This document shows positions 23,660-35,432 of a stretch of DNA of 64,000 nucleotides, piece after piece. Numbering within the stretch: position 1 is the stretch's first letter; each line of letters starts with the position of its first letter. The notes below the pieces were generated by a model that had not been told where the DNA came from, did no database searches, and saw nothing but the letters and a program-made list of their open reading frames with translations. The stretch is from Tetradesmus obliquus (taxonomy: Eukaryota; Chlorophyta; Chlorophyceae; Sphaeropleales; Scenedesmaceae): the NCBI GenBank assembly GCA_030272155.1, contig CP126202.1, positions 806,001 to 870,000 of the forward strand, in the 5' to 3' direction. The position numbers and the translations under genes were made by a program.

Positions 23660-26600
23660 GCCAGCGCTCAACATGCCAGACATTGAAACTGCAGTTCCAC
23701 TGGCTCATGCAGACTAGTCCACGGCAGATAGCAGCAAACCAGGGATCAGCAATCAATCCACAACCTGCTGCAAACATCACATTCTTGAAACATCACCTTT
23801 GAGGGGTCTGGCAGCAGCCTCAGAGTTGGCTGGTCGCCCAGCAGTGGGTGGCTCAGGTCCTCCAGGCCAGGGGTGCGCTTGCGGGGCTTGTCGACAGCCA
23901 CAGGGGACGTCAGCTACAGGAAATGACACGATTCACACAAAATGTCAAGTGGCGTTGTGCGACGCAGTTGATGGGGCACGCTAAAAAGAGTATGCCCGGA
24001 CGGCCATGAGGAGGATGCGCTTGAAAGGCTTGTTGAGGCCGCATGAGATGTCAGCTGCATGGTGTGCAATACCGACAATTTGTTGGCGGAAGATCTTGGG
24101 CAGATGGTATGGCATCTGCTGCGCACTGCATGTGAAAACCATTACTTCAACAGTGCAGTGCAGCAGATTTCAAGGCATGCAGCAGCAATCTGTTCTGATT
24201 TCATTTGCAAAGGATGCCTTGGCTGGCTGCACCACACCAGATGCTTCCACAAGATGCACGTCATGCTTCCCAGTATACAATTCAGTATACACCTTGCCTG
24301 CAGGATGTCTCAGTCGGACGCCGACTTAGATTTCCTGCAGGCCAGACCAAGACTGAATTGTATGCTGTGAATCACAACATGCATACCATGGCTGGTGCTG
24401 CAGTCTTTTGCCGAGGCGCAGCGCTGATGGCATTGCTGTGAAGATGTAGCCTGCGGCTCGCACCGTAAGCACTGCTGTATTGAGAACACAGCCACCCACA
24501 AAGTGACTCTGGCAATGCAGCAAGCACCAATTGAACCCGACGTAAACCCTAGTTTCTGGATGCTGAACCCTCAGCCACCGCCTCACCTCCTCCTGCACCT
24601 CCACCGACACATGCTGCCAGCAATGCACTGCAAGCACCAAATGCAGCATTCACCTAAAACCCCAAACCCTGCACCCTAAACCCTCAGCCGCCGCCTCACC
24701 TCCTCCTGCACCTCCACTGACACATGCTGCCCATTGCCTGCTGCTGCGCTGCTGCTGGCCGCTGCTGCATCTGCGGGGCGCACTGCTGGCGCTGACAGCA
24801 GCATGCTGGGGCGCACGCTCTCGTCATCAACCCAGTAGGGCACAGCCTGCGGAATGCAACGAAAAGTAACATAGTAACATGTTGCGTATGCAAGTCTTGA
24901 GGGACGGATGCAACAGCTGACGTAGAAGACAGATGCCAGCCTGATACTCAACTCTGATTATGACAGACCATCTTGACAAACTTTAATCAAGTATTTGCTA
25001 GCACAGTGCAGTCTCAAGATGCTGGCCCACACAGCAACTGCTGATGCAGCGCCCAAAACCCTGCAGCCGCCAGCTATGTTAAACCCCACCTGCACCAGCT
25101 CAGGGGTGAGCGTGCAGCTGCCGTGGATGAACTTGGAGAACTTGTGCACCTCGGTGAGGTAGCCAGACTCCAGCAGCTCCTGCGTTACATGACAAAATAA
25201 CACACGTTAAATATCACATTTTAGTCGAAGCAAACAACACAGCCAGCTGATGCAAGCACATCCATCTCAGAGATGCCTTCATCAGATCATCCCCACTGCA
25301 GTAGCTGCAGTCCCTGCTGTCTGATGCCTGCAAGCTGCTGCTGCAGATGCGCAGTGCGTCAACCGACTAGCTGCACCCGAGGCTGCCTCAGAACCCTCAA
25401 GTAACTGTAGCCCTGCACCCACCTGCACCCAGGCGGGGCTCTCCTGGGCCTGGCCCAGTGACAGCTTCACCTCCAGCGCCACCCCACCTGAGGCTGCCTT
25501 ACACCCCAAGTAACTGCTGCCTTCAATCCTGAACCCTAGAGGAATGCTGCACTAAACCCTAAACCCTGCACCCACCTGCACCCATGCGGGGCTCTCCTGG
25601 CCCTGGCCCAGTGACAGCTTCACCTCCAGCACCGCGTGGGGGAAGCGAGTGATCTCGTTGCGGTTGATGGGCAGGCTCGGGTCCCTGCAGGGGTTTTGGG
25701 CAGGGTTTAAAGCAGGGTTTTAGCAAGTTTCAATGCATCTTTTGGGAGTGCAGCATTGGCAGCGGCACCAAGTGAAGTGAGTGCTAACACCACCCACTTG
25801 CGCCTCAGGCCACAGCGGGCGTTGGTGTGAACCATTTGAACCACAGCACGCCCGGCATCTAATGCCTGCACACAAATGACAGTAATGACAGAAAAAGTAA
25901 CAGCCGCACCTGTACCAGCGGCCCGCCAGTGTGCAGCTGGGCCCCTCATCCGGGTTCTCCTTGATCATGCACAGGTTGGTGTCCATGGAGATGCGCACCG
26001 TGGAGTCAAAGGGGATCTGCAGCAGCAGCAGGGGTTGAAAGGGTTCAGCAGTGACAACACAGCTTTGCAATTGACGTCTTTCATGTTCTAAGGGTAGGAT
26101 ATAATGCTGACAAGACACACAAGTATGCCAAGAGTACTCCCTCAACATGGCTCCGCACTCACACAAGCAACTTTAGAATGAACATCCCAGCCCTGAACTT
26201 CGTATCTCTGAACCCTCGCTGCTCTCAACCCTAAGCCCTGTCACCCTCACCTGGAAGGCGGTGCGCATGTACTTTTCTGCTGCTGCAGCTTCTGCCCACT
26301 CCACATCGATGCCTTAGGTTGCTCAAGTATCAAACCACATTGGCTCCTCAACCCCGACCCCTCACCTGGAATGCGGTGCACTGAACATCCCAGCCCTAAA
26401 CTTCGAATCTTTGAACCCTAGCTGCTCTCAACCCTAAGCCCAGTCAAACCCCTCACCTGGAATGCGGTGCGCATGTACTGCGTGCGGATGAAGGGCCGCA
26501 GCTGCTTGGAGTCGATCTGCTGCCGCACTTCCGTGAACAGCGTGGAGAAGTTCTCAATCTCCTTCTCAGACTTGCCCGCAGCACGCAGGTCGGCCACAGC

Positions 26601-27360
26601 CTGCGGCAGCAGCAGCAGCGGCAGCAGCACTGGATTCAGCGACAGCTCAGCAAATTACACTGCGCTCAATACTGCAGATCCAACAGCAGCAGCGCCAGCA
26701 CTCCGCGGGAGGCATCAACAGTCCACACTCCAGCTGGCGGCAATAGAGGAACCCACAGTTTTGAACCCTACCGCCAACCTGATGATGGCTAAACCCTTGC
26801 TGTCACTGCCAAAACCCCGCACCTGCTCCAGGCCGTACTCCATCTCCAGGAAGGGCACCACCTTGTCCTCATCCAGCGTGAAGCGCTCTTTCACACTCTC
26901 CTCACCCTGCAGGGTTTGAGGTTATGCAGCGCAGGGTTCAGCAGCGCAGGCATTAGCTGTCAGTGGCAAAAGTTTTACGAGCTTTTGTGTACACTTTGGG
27001 AGACACCACGTTGTCCTCCTCAAGGGTGAAGCACTCCTTCACACTCTCCTCGCGATGCAGCAGGGGTTCATGAGAGCACGAATTTCAGTGATGTCAAAAA
27101 AAAGCACAAAAGGTGCATAGGGTTCCATGGACAACATGCTGCACTAGCTTGCAGTAGCTGTTGCTGGCCAGTAGTGGCGGATGCATGCGCAAGCTGACTG
27201 CTGCAGAACACATCGTGCCATGCGTGATAGAGGGTGTCAAGTGCATGAACCCCAAACCCTGCCGCAGCCATTGCTAACTCTTTCAAACCCTCACCTTCCA
27301 GCTCTCCCTGTGCGTCTTGCGCTCAATGAAGACCTTCTTCGGCTCACCAGGGCCGTACCA

Positions 27361-27406
<46 letters not shown>

Positions 27407-28123
27407 CACTAGTGAGCTCAGCAATCAGCAGGTGAAGAACGCAGGCGGCAAACCAAAGCGGCTGTTCCTTAGCGTCCCCACAGTGCGAAACCCAGTGACC
27501 ACACAGCATCATTCTCCACCCCAGACCATCTTCAATCCACCATCACAAACATCCTTCAGTACTGCAGCAACCCCGCACCTGATGCGCAGCGCAATCACAT
27601 TTGGTTTTTTGTCCAGCCTGCCGTTTTACAGCTCCAGGTTCTCGTTGTCAAACTAACACGCTGTTGATCTGCTCAACGCCCTTGAAACCTTCCAACCTCA
27701 AAACCCTTAGCCGGCTAAACCCCTAAAACCCACCTGATGCGCAGCGCAATCGCGTTGGGCTTCTTGTCCAGCCTGCCGTGGTACAGCTCCAGGTTCTCGT
27801 TGTCAAAGTACACGCTGTTGATCTGCTCAACGCCCTTGAAACCTTCAACCTCAAAACCCTTAGCCGGCTAAACCCCTAAAACCCACCTGATGCGCAGTGC
27901 GATCGCGTTGGGCTTCTTGTCCAGCCTGCCGTGGTACAGCTCCAGATTTTCGTTGTCAAAGTACACGCTGTTGATCAGCTGCGCATCTCCCGAAAAGTCG
28001 TGCTTGTCAAACTGGAACACGGGCAGCTGCTGCAGCACGTGGTACTTCACGTTACTGACATCCTCGGCACGCACCCAGTACTTGGTGGTGGAGCGCACAA
28101 AACCCTGCAGCAGCAATAGGGTT

Positions 28124-28155
<32 letters not shown>

Positions 28156-30458
28156 TACGCATTTGTTTGATGTTTGGGCAGTTTGCTCCAGCACGCGGTG
28201 CTTCAGGTAGCAAGTAGCAAGTAGCAGGTTGACAGGCATGACCAGAGCAATCCAGTCCAGCAGCAAGAGCAGGACGCCATGTGCACAACACAGCCGAGGC
28301 ATGAGCAGGACATGCTGCAAGTTCCACGGCACTCGGCGCCAAAACCGCAAACCCCAAACCCTGCTGAACCCCACCTGTGACGCGTCCTCGTCCTTCTGCC
28401 CTGCCTGGTCGCCGCGCAGCTGGCTGTAGCAGTTGCTTCGGTGCACTAGCACATCACTGTAGGTGCCCCGACCGGCACACCCCCCAAACCCTAAACCCTC
28501 TGCCTTAAAACCTGCTGAACCCCACCTGTGATGCGTCCTCGTTCTTCTGCCCTGCCTGGTCACCCCTCAGCTGGCTGTAGCAGTTGCTCAGGTGCACCAG
28601 CACATCACTGTAGGTGCCCTGCACCCATGGCTGCTGGTGCAGGTGTGCGATGTAGAACTGGCGGCAGGGGCTGTGCGGCAGCAGCTTGTCGTGCTTCTTG
28701 AGGATCTTGTGCACACCCTGCAGGGTTTAGGGTTTTGTATGTAACAGTGTTACAGCGGGGTTCAGTGTTGGAACAGTCTAAGCAAGGCAGCTAGTGCAGT
28801 AGTTGGGTAGTGCAACATGCATGCATTGTAATGCTGCCTGATTGAGGTAATCGCCATGCATGTGACGGTATGCACATGTCACATGTCACATAACATGTTA
28901 CATGACAAAATGACAAATCCCGCTCACCATGTAGTTGAGGTTGGCGTACTTCTCCAGCTGCAGGTAGTCCTCACCAATCAGCTTGGCCTCCTGCAGCAGT
29001 AAGACGAAGGGTTTCGGGTAGTAGTTCAAAGACGGCAGATGGGCAGTTGCAGCAGGTTCAGCAGTACACGTAGTGCATTTGACAGTAACAGTGCGTCACA
29101 CACACAGTCACGGGGCAGCTGCATATACCACGTTTGCAGCATCATCACACATGCCGCTGTTGCTGGCTGCTGCTCCCACACCCTTGCACCACTTTCAAGA
29201 CTGAGTGCACCACATGAGGCGTTGAGGCATGTGAATATGACAAAGCGAATGCTTAAACCCCGGAGCACCCGCACCTCCATGAGCCGCTCCTTCTCATCTG
29301 TGGCGCCCGCTGCTGCTGCCGCCTTGTCAGCCTTAGGCTGCAGGTTGGCCAGGCGCTGGCGCAGCTCTGCCACCACGCGCTGCGTGAACTTGCCCACCTT
29401 CTCAACCTGTGGTGAATTACAAACAGCAGCAGCAGCAGCAGAGGTTTTACGAGTTACTGGCTGGTTACGGCTCCGCAACGACACGCTGCGTGAACTTGCC
29501 AACCTTCTCAACCTGCGTTGCAATAAAAAAACAGCAGCAGCAGCAGGGGTGTTGCTTGCTGGTGGCAGGTGGGCCAGGCACTGGCCCAGCTCAGCCACCA
29601 CTCGCTGCAAAAACCTTGTGGCTTTCTCCAACTGCAGCACCAGCAGCAGTAGCAGCAGCGGTAGCAGCAGAACCAGCAGCGCAGCAGTAACAGCACCAGC
29701 GCAAGCTGCGGACATGCACAACCAGCATGCGCAGCATGACGAGCAGCAGCTGGGTGCAACTTGTGCGGCAAGTGTCGGTCACCATCACTTCCAGCACTTC
29801 TGCGGATCCAAAACAACTTGCATGCAACACTGAGCTCCGGCTTTCAATCAGGTTTGTGGTATACCGCCGTGCCACCAGCTTTGGAATCTGGAAAAAGGAA
29901 ACATCCACCTGCCACCGGCTATCTTTGCTGCGCGGACAATGCTCAGGCTGGTGGTGCGCGGGGTGAATACACGCCTGTGCGCGTTAGTCAAAGAAATTCC
30001 ACAAACCTCTGCGTCCAGCGTTTGCTAGACTTGCTCTTGTGCAGCGAATGCCCTTGTACCTCGGCTTAAAAGCATCACAAAGCATACCTAAGCACAGCAC
30101 GACCCCAACCCACCTCTGCCTGCAGCTTCTGGAAGAACCTCTCCTCAGCCGCATCCGCTGCCTTTGACTCGCGTAACCCCAAACTGCCACCCCACGCAAA
30201 AACCTCAAACCCTCAAGCTGCACATGCTGCACCTACCTCTGCCTCCAGCTTCTGGAAGAAGCGCTCCTCGGCCGCATCCGCTGTCTTTGCTGCGCGCACA
30301 ATGCTCAGGCTGGTTGTGCGCGGGCTGAATGCAGCGGGCCCTTGTGTCTCTGCCTCCTTTGCGGACTCCTTGATGAGGTCTTTGAGCCCCTTGTAGTCAA
30401 GGTAGAAGGAGCGCCAGTCCTCCTTGGCCTGCTTCTCAAGATACTTGCCGAACTTCAT
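21627..30458 (-). CDS. VTC4: VTC4: polyphosphate polymerase subunit of the vacuolar transporter chaperone complex
   Basis: Seventeen exons join in frame to 770 residues: 30237-30458, 29275-29406, 28928-28990, 28526-28717, 27887-28104, 27295-27361, 26823-26906, 26457-26600, 25910-26016, 25576-25684, 25090-25179, 24700-24846, 23797-23913, 23522-23620, 22760-22894, 22116-22238, 21627-21890. Yeast Vtc4 is similar in size. The SPX domain (MKFGKYLEKQ; HKILKKHDK, about residues 142-150) senses inositol pyrophosphates. The central catalytic domain has STTKYWVR, SVYFDNENLELYHGRLDKK, ALRIRWYGPGEPKKVFIERK and THRESW, whose basic residues line the ATP/polyphosphate tunnel. The end has EPKTFFANERTFLSWL and three membrane helices. 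It polymerises polyphosphate from ATP and feeds it into the acidocalcisome/vacuole. It is divergent from VTC1. Almost every intron holds copies of flanking exon ends. Confidence 0.96.
22324..23127 (-). repeat. Partial copies of VTC4 exons 15 and 16 in introns
   Basis: 22324-22404 repeats the start of exon 16 (TGLFVHLVEIIKLILLPVAISMCGYA in short form) with an acceptor. 22618-22690 repeats the end of exon 15 (SWLHMAVTLGSIAAAPLG, with GTGGGT donor). 22975-23016 and 23083-23127 repeat the exon 15 start (acceptor plus GTTMMRIEPK). Each lies on the side of the exon whose boundary it copies. Confidence 0.9.
23308..25490 (-). repeat. Partial copies of VTC4 exons 14, 12 and 10 in introns
   Basis: 23308-23350 copies the end of exon 14 (GGGGGCGCCCC region with GGTGAATG replacing the donor region). 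24577-24615 copies the end of exon 12 with its GTGAGGCGG donor. 25427-25485 copies the end of exon 10 (VKLSLGQAQESPAWVQ, GTGGGT donor). Confidence 0.85.
26250..27058 (-). repeat. Partial copies of VTC4 exons 8 and 7 in introns
   Basis: 26250-26272 and 26364-26385 repeat the last codons and donor of exon 8 (RTAFQ, GTGAGG). 27006-27058 repeats the start of exon 7 (EESVKECFTLEEDNVV) upstream of it. Confidence 0.8.
27576..27887 (-). repeat. Two tandem copies of the VTC4 exon 5 end, about 155-bp period
   Basis: The donor-side 85-110 bp of exon 5 (VYFDNENLELYHGRLDKKPN, IALRIR, GTGGGT) recurs at 27731-27840 and, more decayed, at 27576-27660, each with its piece of intron. Spacing of the donors is 153 and 155 bp. 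Confidence 0.93.
28376..28475 (-). repeat. Copy of the VTC4 exon 4 end
   Basis: It codes GTYSDVLVHRSNCYSQLRGD and QAGQKDEDASQ with a GTGGGG donor, nearly identical to the last 100 bp of exon 4 (28526-28717). Confidence 0.93.
29455..30168 (-). repeat. Partial copies of VTC4 exons 2 and 1 in intron 1
   Basis: 29455-29515 and 29575-29634 repeat the acceptor and start of exon 2 (VEKVGKFTQRVVAE; LEKATRFLQRVVAELGQ). 29905-29965 and 30114-30168 repeat parts of exon 1 (SLSIVRAAK region; AADAAEERFFQKLQAE with GTGGGT donor). They show graded decay. Confidence 0.9.
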
Positions 30459-31355
30459 TGTAGATAGTTCTGATAGCTACTCGGGATGTCTCGAAACGCC
30501 TGCTGTGGAAGCGCCTGCTGCTGCTGGAGCACCTGCTGCGTGCTATCTGTCAGCTGCTGGTACGTGCTGCTGCTGCTGCTGCTGCTGTGGTGCTGATCGG
30601 TGAGATACTGCTGTGTCTGCAGCAGCGGAGATCAGCGGGCAGGAGGCAGCAGTTGCAACAGCAGCACAGGCAGCAGGAACAACAGCAACAGCAGTAGGAC
30701 CTAGTGACATGCGCATGACTATTGCCCTGCAGAACACCAGTTTGACTGGAATCTAGTGCTTTTGATGCTATGTTTCATACTTTTAGTAGCGAATCCCGCT
30801 CACTCGCAGAGCAAGCACGAGCCTGGCACACCCGCAGCAGGCTCGGACACTGCATATTCGCTACACGCCACATGCTGCAAACACCCACCTGATATTGCAC
30901 CACGGCTGTAAGATCAGCAACTTGCCACAGAATCAAAGGCGCCGGGCTCCAGATCACGCCGCAGAGCGGGCGTGAAGTTACGAGGCACCCGCAAGTACTG
31001 GAACAATGCCGTTCAAGCACTCAAAAACGCATCAAGCGTTCAAACCACGGCATTCCCGGTTCCTGAGCGTCCCCAAGCAGTCCGCAGTCGACTGCGCATC
31101 GCGACATAACCCTAGACATAACAGGTATCGCATCAGCATCTTATGGCCGCTGCTGCGGCCACCCGTGGCTAACCCCAGGTAATATCCGTTCAGGGTGCCA
31201 AAGCTGATTTGATGTTTCAGATGAGCCGTTGCTGCTGATCAGCCCACGCACGTAGGGCAAGCAGGTGCCAGCAGCGTGATTTCGAAGTGTGTGTCCGACT
31301 AGGCGAGGGCATCTAGCATTCCAGGGCTTTTCGTGCAGCAAGGTGATCGGCAGCC
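30459..31355. promoter_or_regulatory. Bidirectional promoter region of VTC4 and VTC1
   Basis: The 897 bp between the two start codons must hold the 5' untranslated regions and promoters of both genes. It contains a (CTG)n run near 30565-30590 and one PHR1/PSR1-type motif (30852-30859). No TATA box was identified with confidence. Confidence 0.7.
30852..30859. promoter_or_regulatory. P1BS-like motif (GNATATNC), candidate PSR1/PHR1 site
   Basis: GCATATTC matches the palindromic P1BS consensus bound by MYB-type phosphate-starvation regulators of plants and green algae. By chance one site is expected about every 4 kb, so its position between two phosphate-storage genes is suggestive, not proof. 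Confidence 0.5.
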
Positions 31356-32538
31356 ATGCCTGCAGAAACCATTCGCAGGACTGAGGCAAAGGCCTACTTT
31401 GGTGAGCAGCACTTGCTGTCAGCTGTGCGCAGCACACAGCGACTGCATATTGCATGCCAGTCGCGAAGCACCTAGTTTCATGCCTAGCTGCATCCAGCAT
31501 GTTTGTGTTGAGCAGAACAACTGTCCTTGACGGGTTGCTGTGCGGGCAGTAAACAGCAGCAGCAGGAGCAGCAGCAGACGCAGATGCATAGCAAGTGACC
31601 AGCTGCCACATGCTGAACTGCGCTTGGTACTGCATTGCTCTGTGTTAAAATAAGTGACGCACGAGCATTGTCTGTTTGATTTCACAGCACCCATGTCAAT
31701 TGATTGCACACTGCTGGGAACGGGTTTACTGCTGCTGCATCTCTGCTGCATCAACCAGCTTATGTCTGCTGCATCAACCAGCTTATGTTGCATGCCACAA
31801 CAACAAGACAGCACAGTACTGCTGTCGCTGAAACTCATATACTCTTGCTGCTGCTGCTGCTGCTGCTGCCGCTGCTGTGCACCTCTGCATCATCCTGCTC
31901 CCGTGGATGCTCTCAGCCAATGAAAGGTGCGCGGCAAGTTGTGGTCACTGCTGCATCGAGGATATTGTCACAAACTTTATGCCCATCAGTGTCTCATGGC
32001 ATGTGGTCTGCACTGCAGCTGATGTGTGCGAGGGGGCTGGGTCTTGCGGCTAGTCACACAGCAAGGATGCGGAGAACCAACCTGGCTGCACCCTGCTGCT
32101 GCTGCTGCTGCCGTCGTGTGGTTGTTGCTTGCAGGACATTCCTTCACTGGATGAATGTGTCAGTCACCATCGGCAGCATATCAGCAGCACTTTCAGGTGA
32201 GCCGGCTGTGCCAGCTAGCCCTGTGGTGCCCCATCAGCCCTGTGGAAGCCCGGTGCTGCTTTTGGGGCAGTGCTGCAGCGTGCGTCGCACCCACAAACAC
32301 GTTTGCGCCTGCTGTATCTGCTGCACCTGCTGCATTACCGCTGTAGCGTCAGGAACTGGATGCCAGAATGCTTCATGCTACCAGAACTGCACAACCGCAG
32401 CGTACTGCATCCGTGCAACAGCCTTGTTGCTGCTGCTGCGGCGACTGCGGCTGCGGCTGCAGGTGTGGCTGGCCGCGCGCATCGCTCCTCCCGTGACTAC
32501 TACACTCCGTCAACTCAACCACCTGCCACCAACTGCAT

Positions 32539-32583
<45 letters not shown>

Positions 32584-33306
32584 AGGTGTGGCTGGCCACG
32601 CGCACCACAGCTGGGGTGACGACTACACCTCGTCAGCGCTGTACGTGCGCGTGCTGTCCATGTTCATGCTTGCCACCAGCATCATGATCGCGGTGTGGGG
32701 CGGATACAACTTCAACAACCGCGCCAACATGCTCACGTGAGTGGCAGTGCATGAGGCAGCTGTGGCGTAAGGTGCTTGAACTATGTGCAGGTGCAGCAGG
32801 GTGCAGCAGGTGCTGATTTGAGTGGTTCCAGACAAACCCTCGTTTCCAATTTTGTGCTAGGCGTGCTCAAAGCGCATAACCGGGAAACACAGGGCCAACG
32901 TGCTCACACTGCACTCCTGCTGCTGTGTCTCTTTTTAATTTCCCTGCTGGCTTGAGCTGGACGGGCAAAATGACAGCAAGGTGCTGCTGAGCTGACTACT
33001 GACGCCGCCACGCCTGCCTGCTCTCCGCCACTTTTGCCGCCCTTTCCTGCCTGTGCAAATTCAATTTCATCCTGCAGGCTGAAACTGGATGGGCCATATG
33101 ACAGCCAGGTGCTGCCTGCAGTGCTTCCACATGCAATCCATTTGACACATCACTATGTTTCCCGCCTTTTTTCTTTGTCCTGCAGGCTGAAGCTGGACGG
33201 GCCATATGACAGCAAGGTGCTGCCTGCAGTGCTGGCTGTTACGCTCGTGGCATCCCTCATGGTGGTATTCTCAGGGGCCGTCATGCGCCTACACAGCGAC
33301 AGCTGA
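31356..33306 (+). CDS. VTC1: VTC1: membrane subunit of the vacuolar transporter chaperone complex (DUF202)
   Basis: Five exons (31356-31401, 31917-31926, 32135-32196, 32586-32736, 33186-33306) give 129 residues, the same length as yeast Vtc1. The protein has no SPX or catalytic domain, only the VTC transmembrane (DUF202) domain with three helices (SVTIGSISAALSG; VLSMFMLATSIMIAVWGG; VLAVTLVASLMVVFSGA). The family signature RxEPKxFFANERTFLxWL appears as RTEAKAYFANERTFLHWM, spread across exons 1-3. The 10-nt exon 2 (CCAATGAAAG) supplies ANE and part of Arg; without it the frame and the conserved motif are lost. It would assemble with VTC4 in acidocalcisome/vacuole membranes for polyphosphate synthesis and translocation. 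It is head to head with VTC4. Confidence 0.95.
32452..32515 (+). repeat. Copy of the VTC1 exon 4 start
   Basis: CTGCAG followed by GVAGRAHRSS and RDYYTPST resembles exon 4 (GVAGHAHHSWGDDYTSS), 134 bp upstream of the true acceptor. Confidence 0.9.
32955..33128 (+). repeat. Two copies of the VTC1 exon 5 start
   Basis: 32955-32990 (LELDGQNDSKVLL) and 33076-33128 (acceptor CTGCAG plus LKLDGPYDSQVLPAVL) copy the start of exon 5 at 33186. Confidence 0.92.
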
Positions 33307-35432
33307 GCTGGCGGGCGCTTGAACTGTGTTATTTTGTTGTTACATTGATGTTATGGTGGAGGTTTGTAACTAGCTTGACCTGGGCAAGGATACAGCACTC
33401 CAGGAGCAGCAGCAGCAGTGGGGCAGCCAGCGGAAGTGCATGTTATCAGCATGCCAGCTGTGCAGTCAACAAAACTGCAGTGGCACTCTCGAGTACTTCT
33501 GGGAGGGCCATATCTATCTTGCACAGCAGCAGTAGGCAACCTTCAGTGGCAGCCCAGCCACCAGCTACCGCAGCAGCAGCAGCAGCAAGCTGGTGCTTGC
33601 ATGAGCACTGCCAGCAGCAGCATCTGTGCGAACGCGCTGCAGCAGCTGCAGGACGTGCAATGGCTGCAACAAGCATGTATGCGCTGGTAGCATGCTGTGT
33701 AGGCTGGCAAGTTGGTTTTTGGCTTGTGGTTTGGCTGCGAAAGGGGAGGGCAGGTGGCATGGCAGAGTGCTGCAGCATCAAAGCCGCGCCTTCGCTTGCT
33801 GTGCCACACTGCTCTTGGCCGGTTCAAGACTTTTGATGCCGCTGACTCCTATAACAGCAGCTGCTGTGACACAACTGTCAGTAACAGCAGCACCACCAGC
33901 AGCAGCAGCAGCAGCTATCTCTGCAGTCCCGTGCGTTGCTGTTGCTGTCGAGCTGTGCAGCATTTGATGATGCAAGTCAGGGGATGCTTGCAGCGTAATG
34001 TCGACACATACCTGTGTTGTGTGCTGGTGGTTTGCTTGATGCAGCTGGCTTGCACATGTTGTGGCTTGCTGCTGCAATCTGCTGGCAGTGGTTTGCACCA
34101 GATGCACTGTTAACGCCCGCTGCCTCTCGTTGTATATGCTTGAGACTTGCGACTCTTGGCATGTGCGTGTTGGGCTGTTGTGTACAGCATTGAGCGACCT
34201 GTCGTGGTCTTGTGACAGTGGCTGACATTGCATAGTTACGGCCTGTTAGGGTTGGCTTGGATGCTGCGTGCTGCATTGTTTGCAGACTAGTGTGTAGCTT
34301 GCAGTGGCCCCTGCAACCGCTGTCGTGCTGGGGGCGTGGCAGGAGGAATTGCAGTCTGGCGGGCGGTGTGCAGCTTGATGGGTATGTACTGCTGCTGTCT
34401 GAAGCCGCAGTGTGCATGCAGAGTAGTGAGTAGGTCACGTGGAGGTCCTGGAATGCTGTAGCTGCTCAGCACAGCTGCGCTGGTCTCTTGATACTGGCTG
34501 CGCCCTACAGACGGTTGGTGCTGGCCTGGCAGCTCAGGGTGGCATCACACTACATTCGTTTTGTTTGTTACGTGCGGCTCAAGGATGCTGGTTGGTATTG
34601 CCGGCATACATGTACAGGTCAACTTGTAAAATGACGAATTCTATACAAAGCCAGGATGGCGATGATGCTATGGCTTGATGAGTAACATGATGAAGAAAGC
34701 CAGGATACCGAAGTACGCTGGTCATGCACAGCTGCGCACCTTCAAGCATTGCTGAAACATGTATGTGTAACTCAAGATTTGCCCTGCCTACCTTCTGGCG
34801 TTGTGTGTACGCATGATGCTGCATTGTGCTATTGCAGTTTGCGGTCTCTTCAGCTTTTGTTAATGAGCCTCCTGTAGAGAGAACGGGGCACTGGCCAGGC
34901 TGCAGCCATAAAAGCCAAAACCCATGTCTGCACAGTTGCCAGCTGGCATCCAATGACTGTGCAGACATGGGTTTCGGCTTGATATACCCGTGCCCCCGCC
35001 CCAAACACGTCACACTTTATGATTCGGAAGGAGGTGGAGGCAGAAGTAGCTGCACGAGGCAGCTCCAGGGGGCATCGAGCAGCTGGTGCCGGGTTCACCG
35101 GAAAATGACATGCTGCAGCCGCTCGGGCCGGTAAGGTGTAGCTATATGAGCTGGAATGCTGCCTCGAATGCTCACACCAGCCATTCCCTTTTCGCCTTCT
35201 TCCTTTCCCATGCCTCCCTTTTCGTGCGTCCACCACACGCCCTCCTGTGCTTTCTCCTGCAAGCCCCACTGCTCCCAGGCCTGTCTCACGCATATCACAA
35301 TCCACACACTCTAAACACACATCTGGTTTCAAATATCACAAATCCACACATTCTTTGAAGGCAAAGCCATCCCTGTGCACGCCCCCGCGCCTCGACAGAG
35401 GGTTCCCGTCCGCAGCAGCTTCGGAGCTCAGG
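33307..35432. other. Intergenic region, VTC1 to ankyrin gene
   Basis: Several Ala/Gln-rich open frames occur on both strands with no domain. The only structure I see is the inverted repeat at 34911-34980 and short CAG/CTG runs. Confidence 0.5.
34914..34978. repeat. Short inverted repeat (hairpin), about 19-bp perfect arms
   Basis: AAACCCATGTCTGCACAGT (from 34918) is mirrored by ACTGTGCAGACATGGGTTT near 34955-34973, with weaker pairing (GCC/GGC) outside and about an 18-nt loop. Confidence 0.8.
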
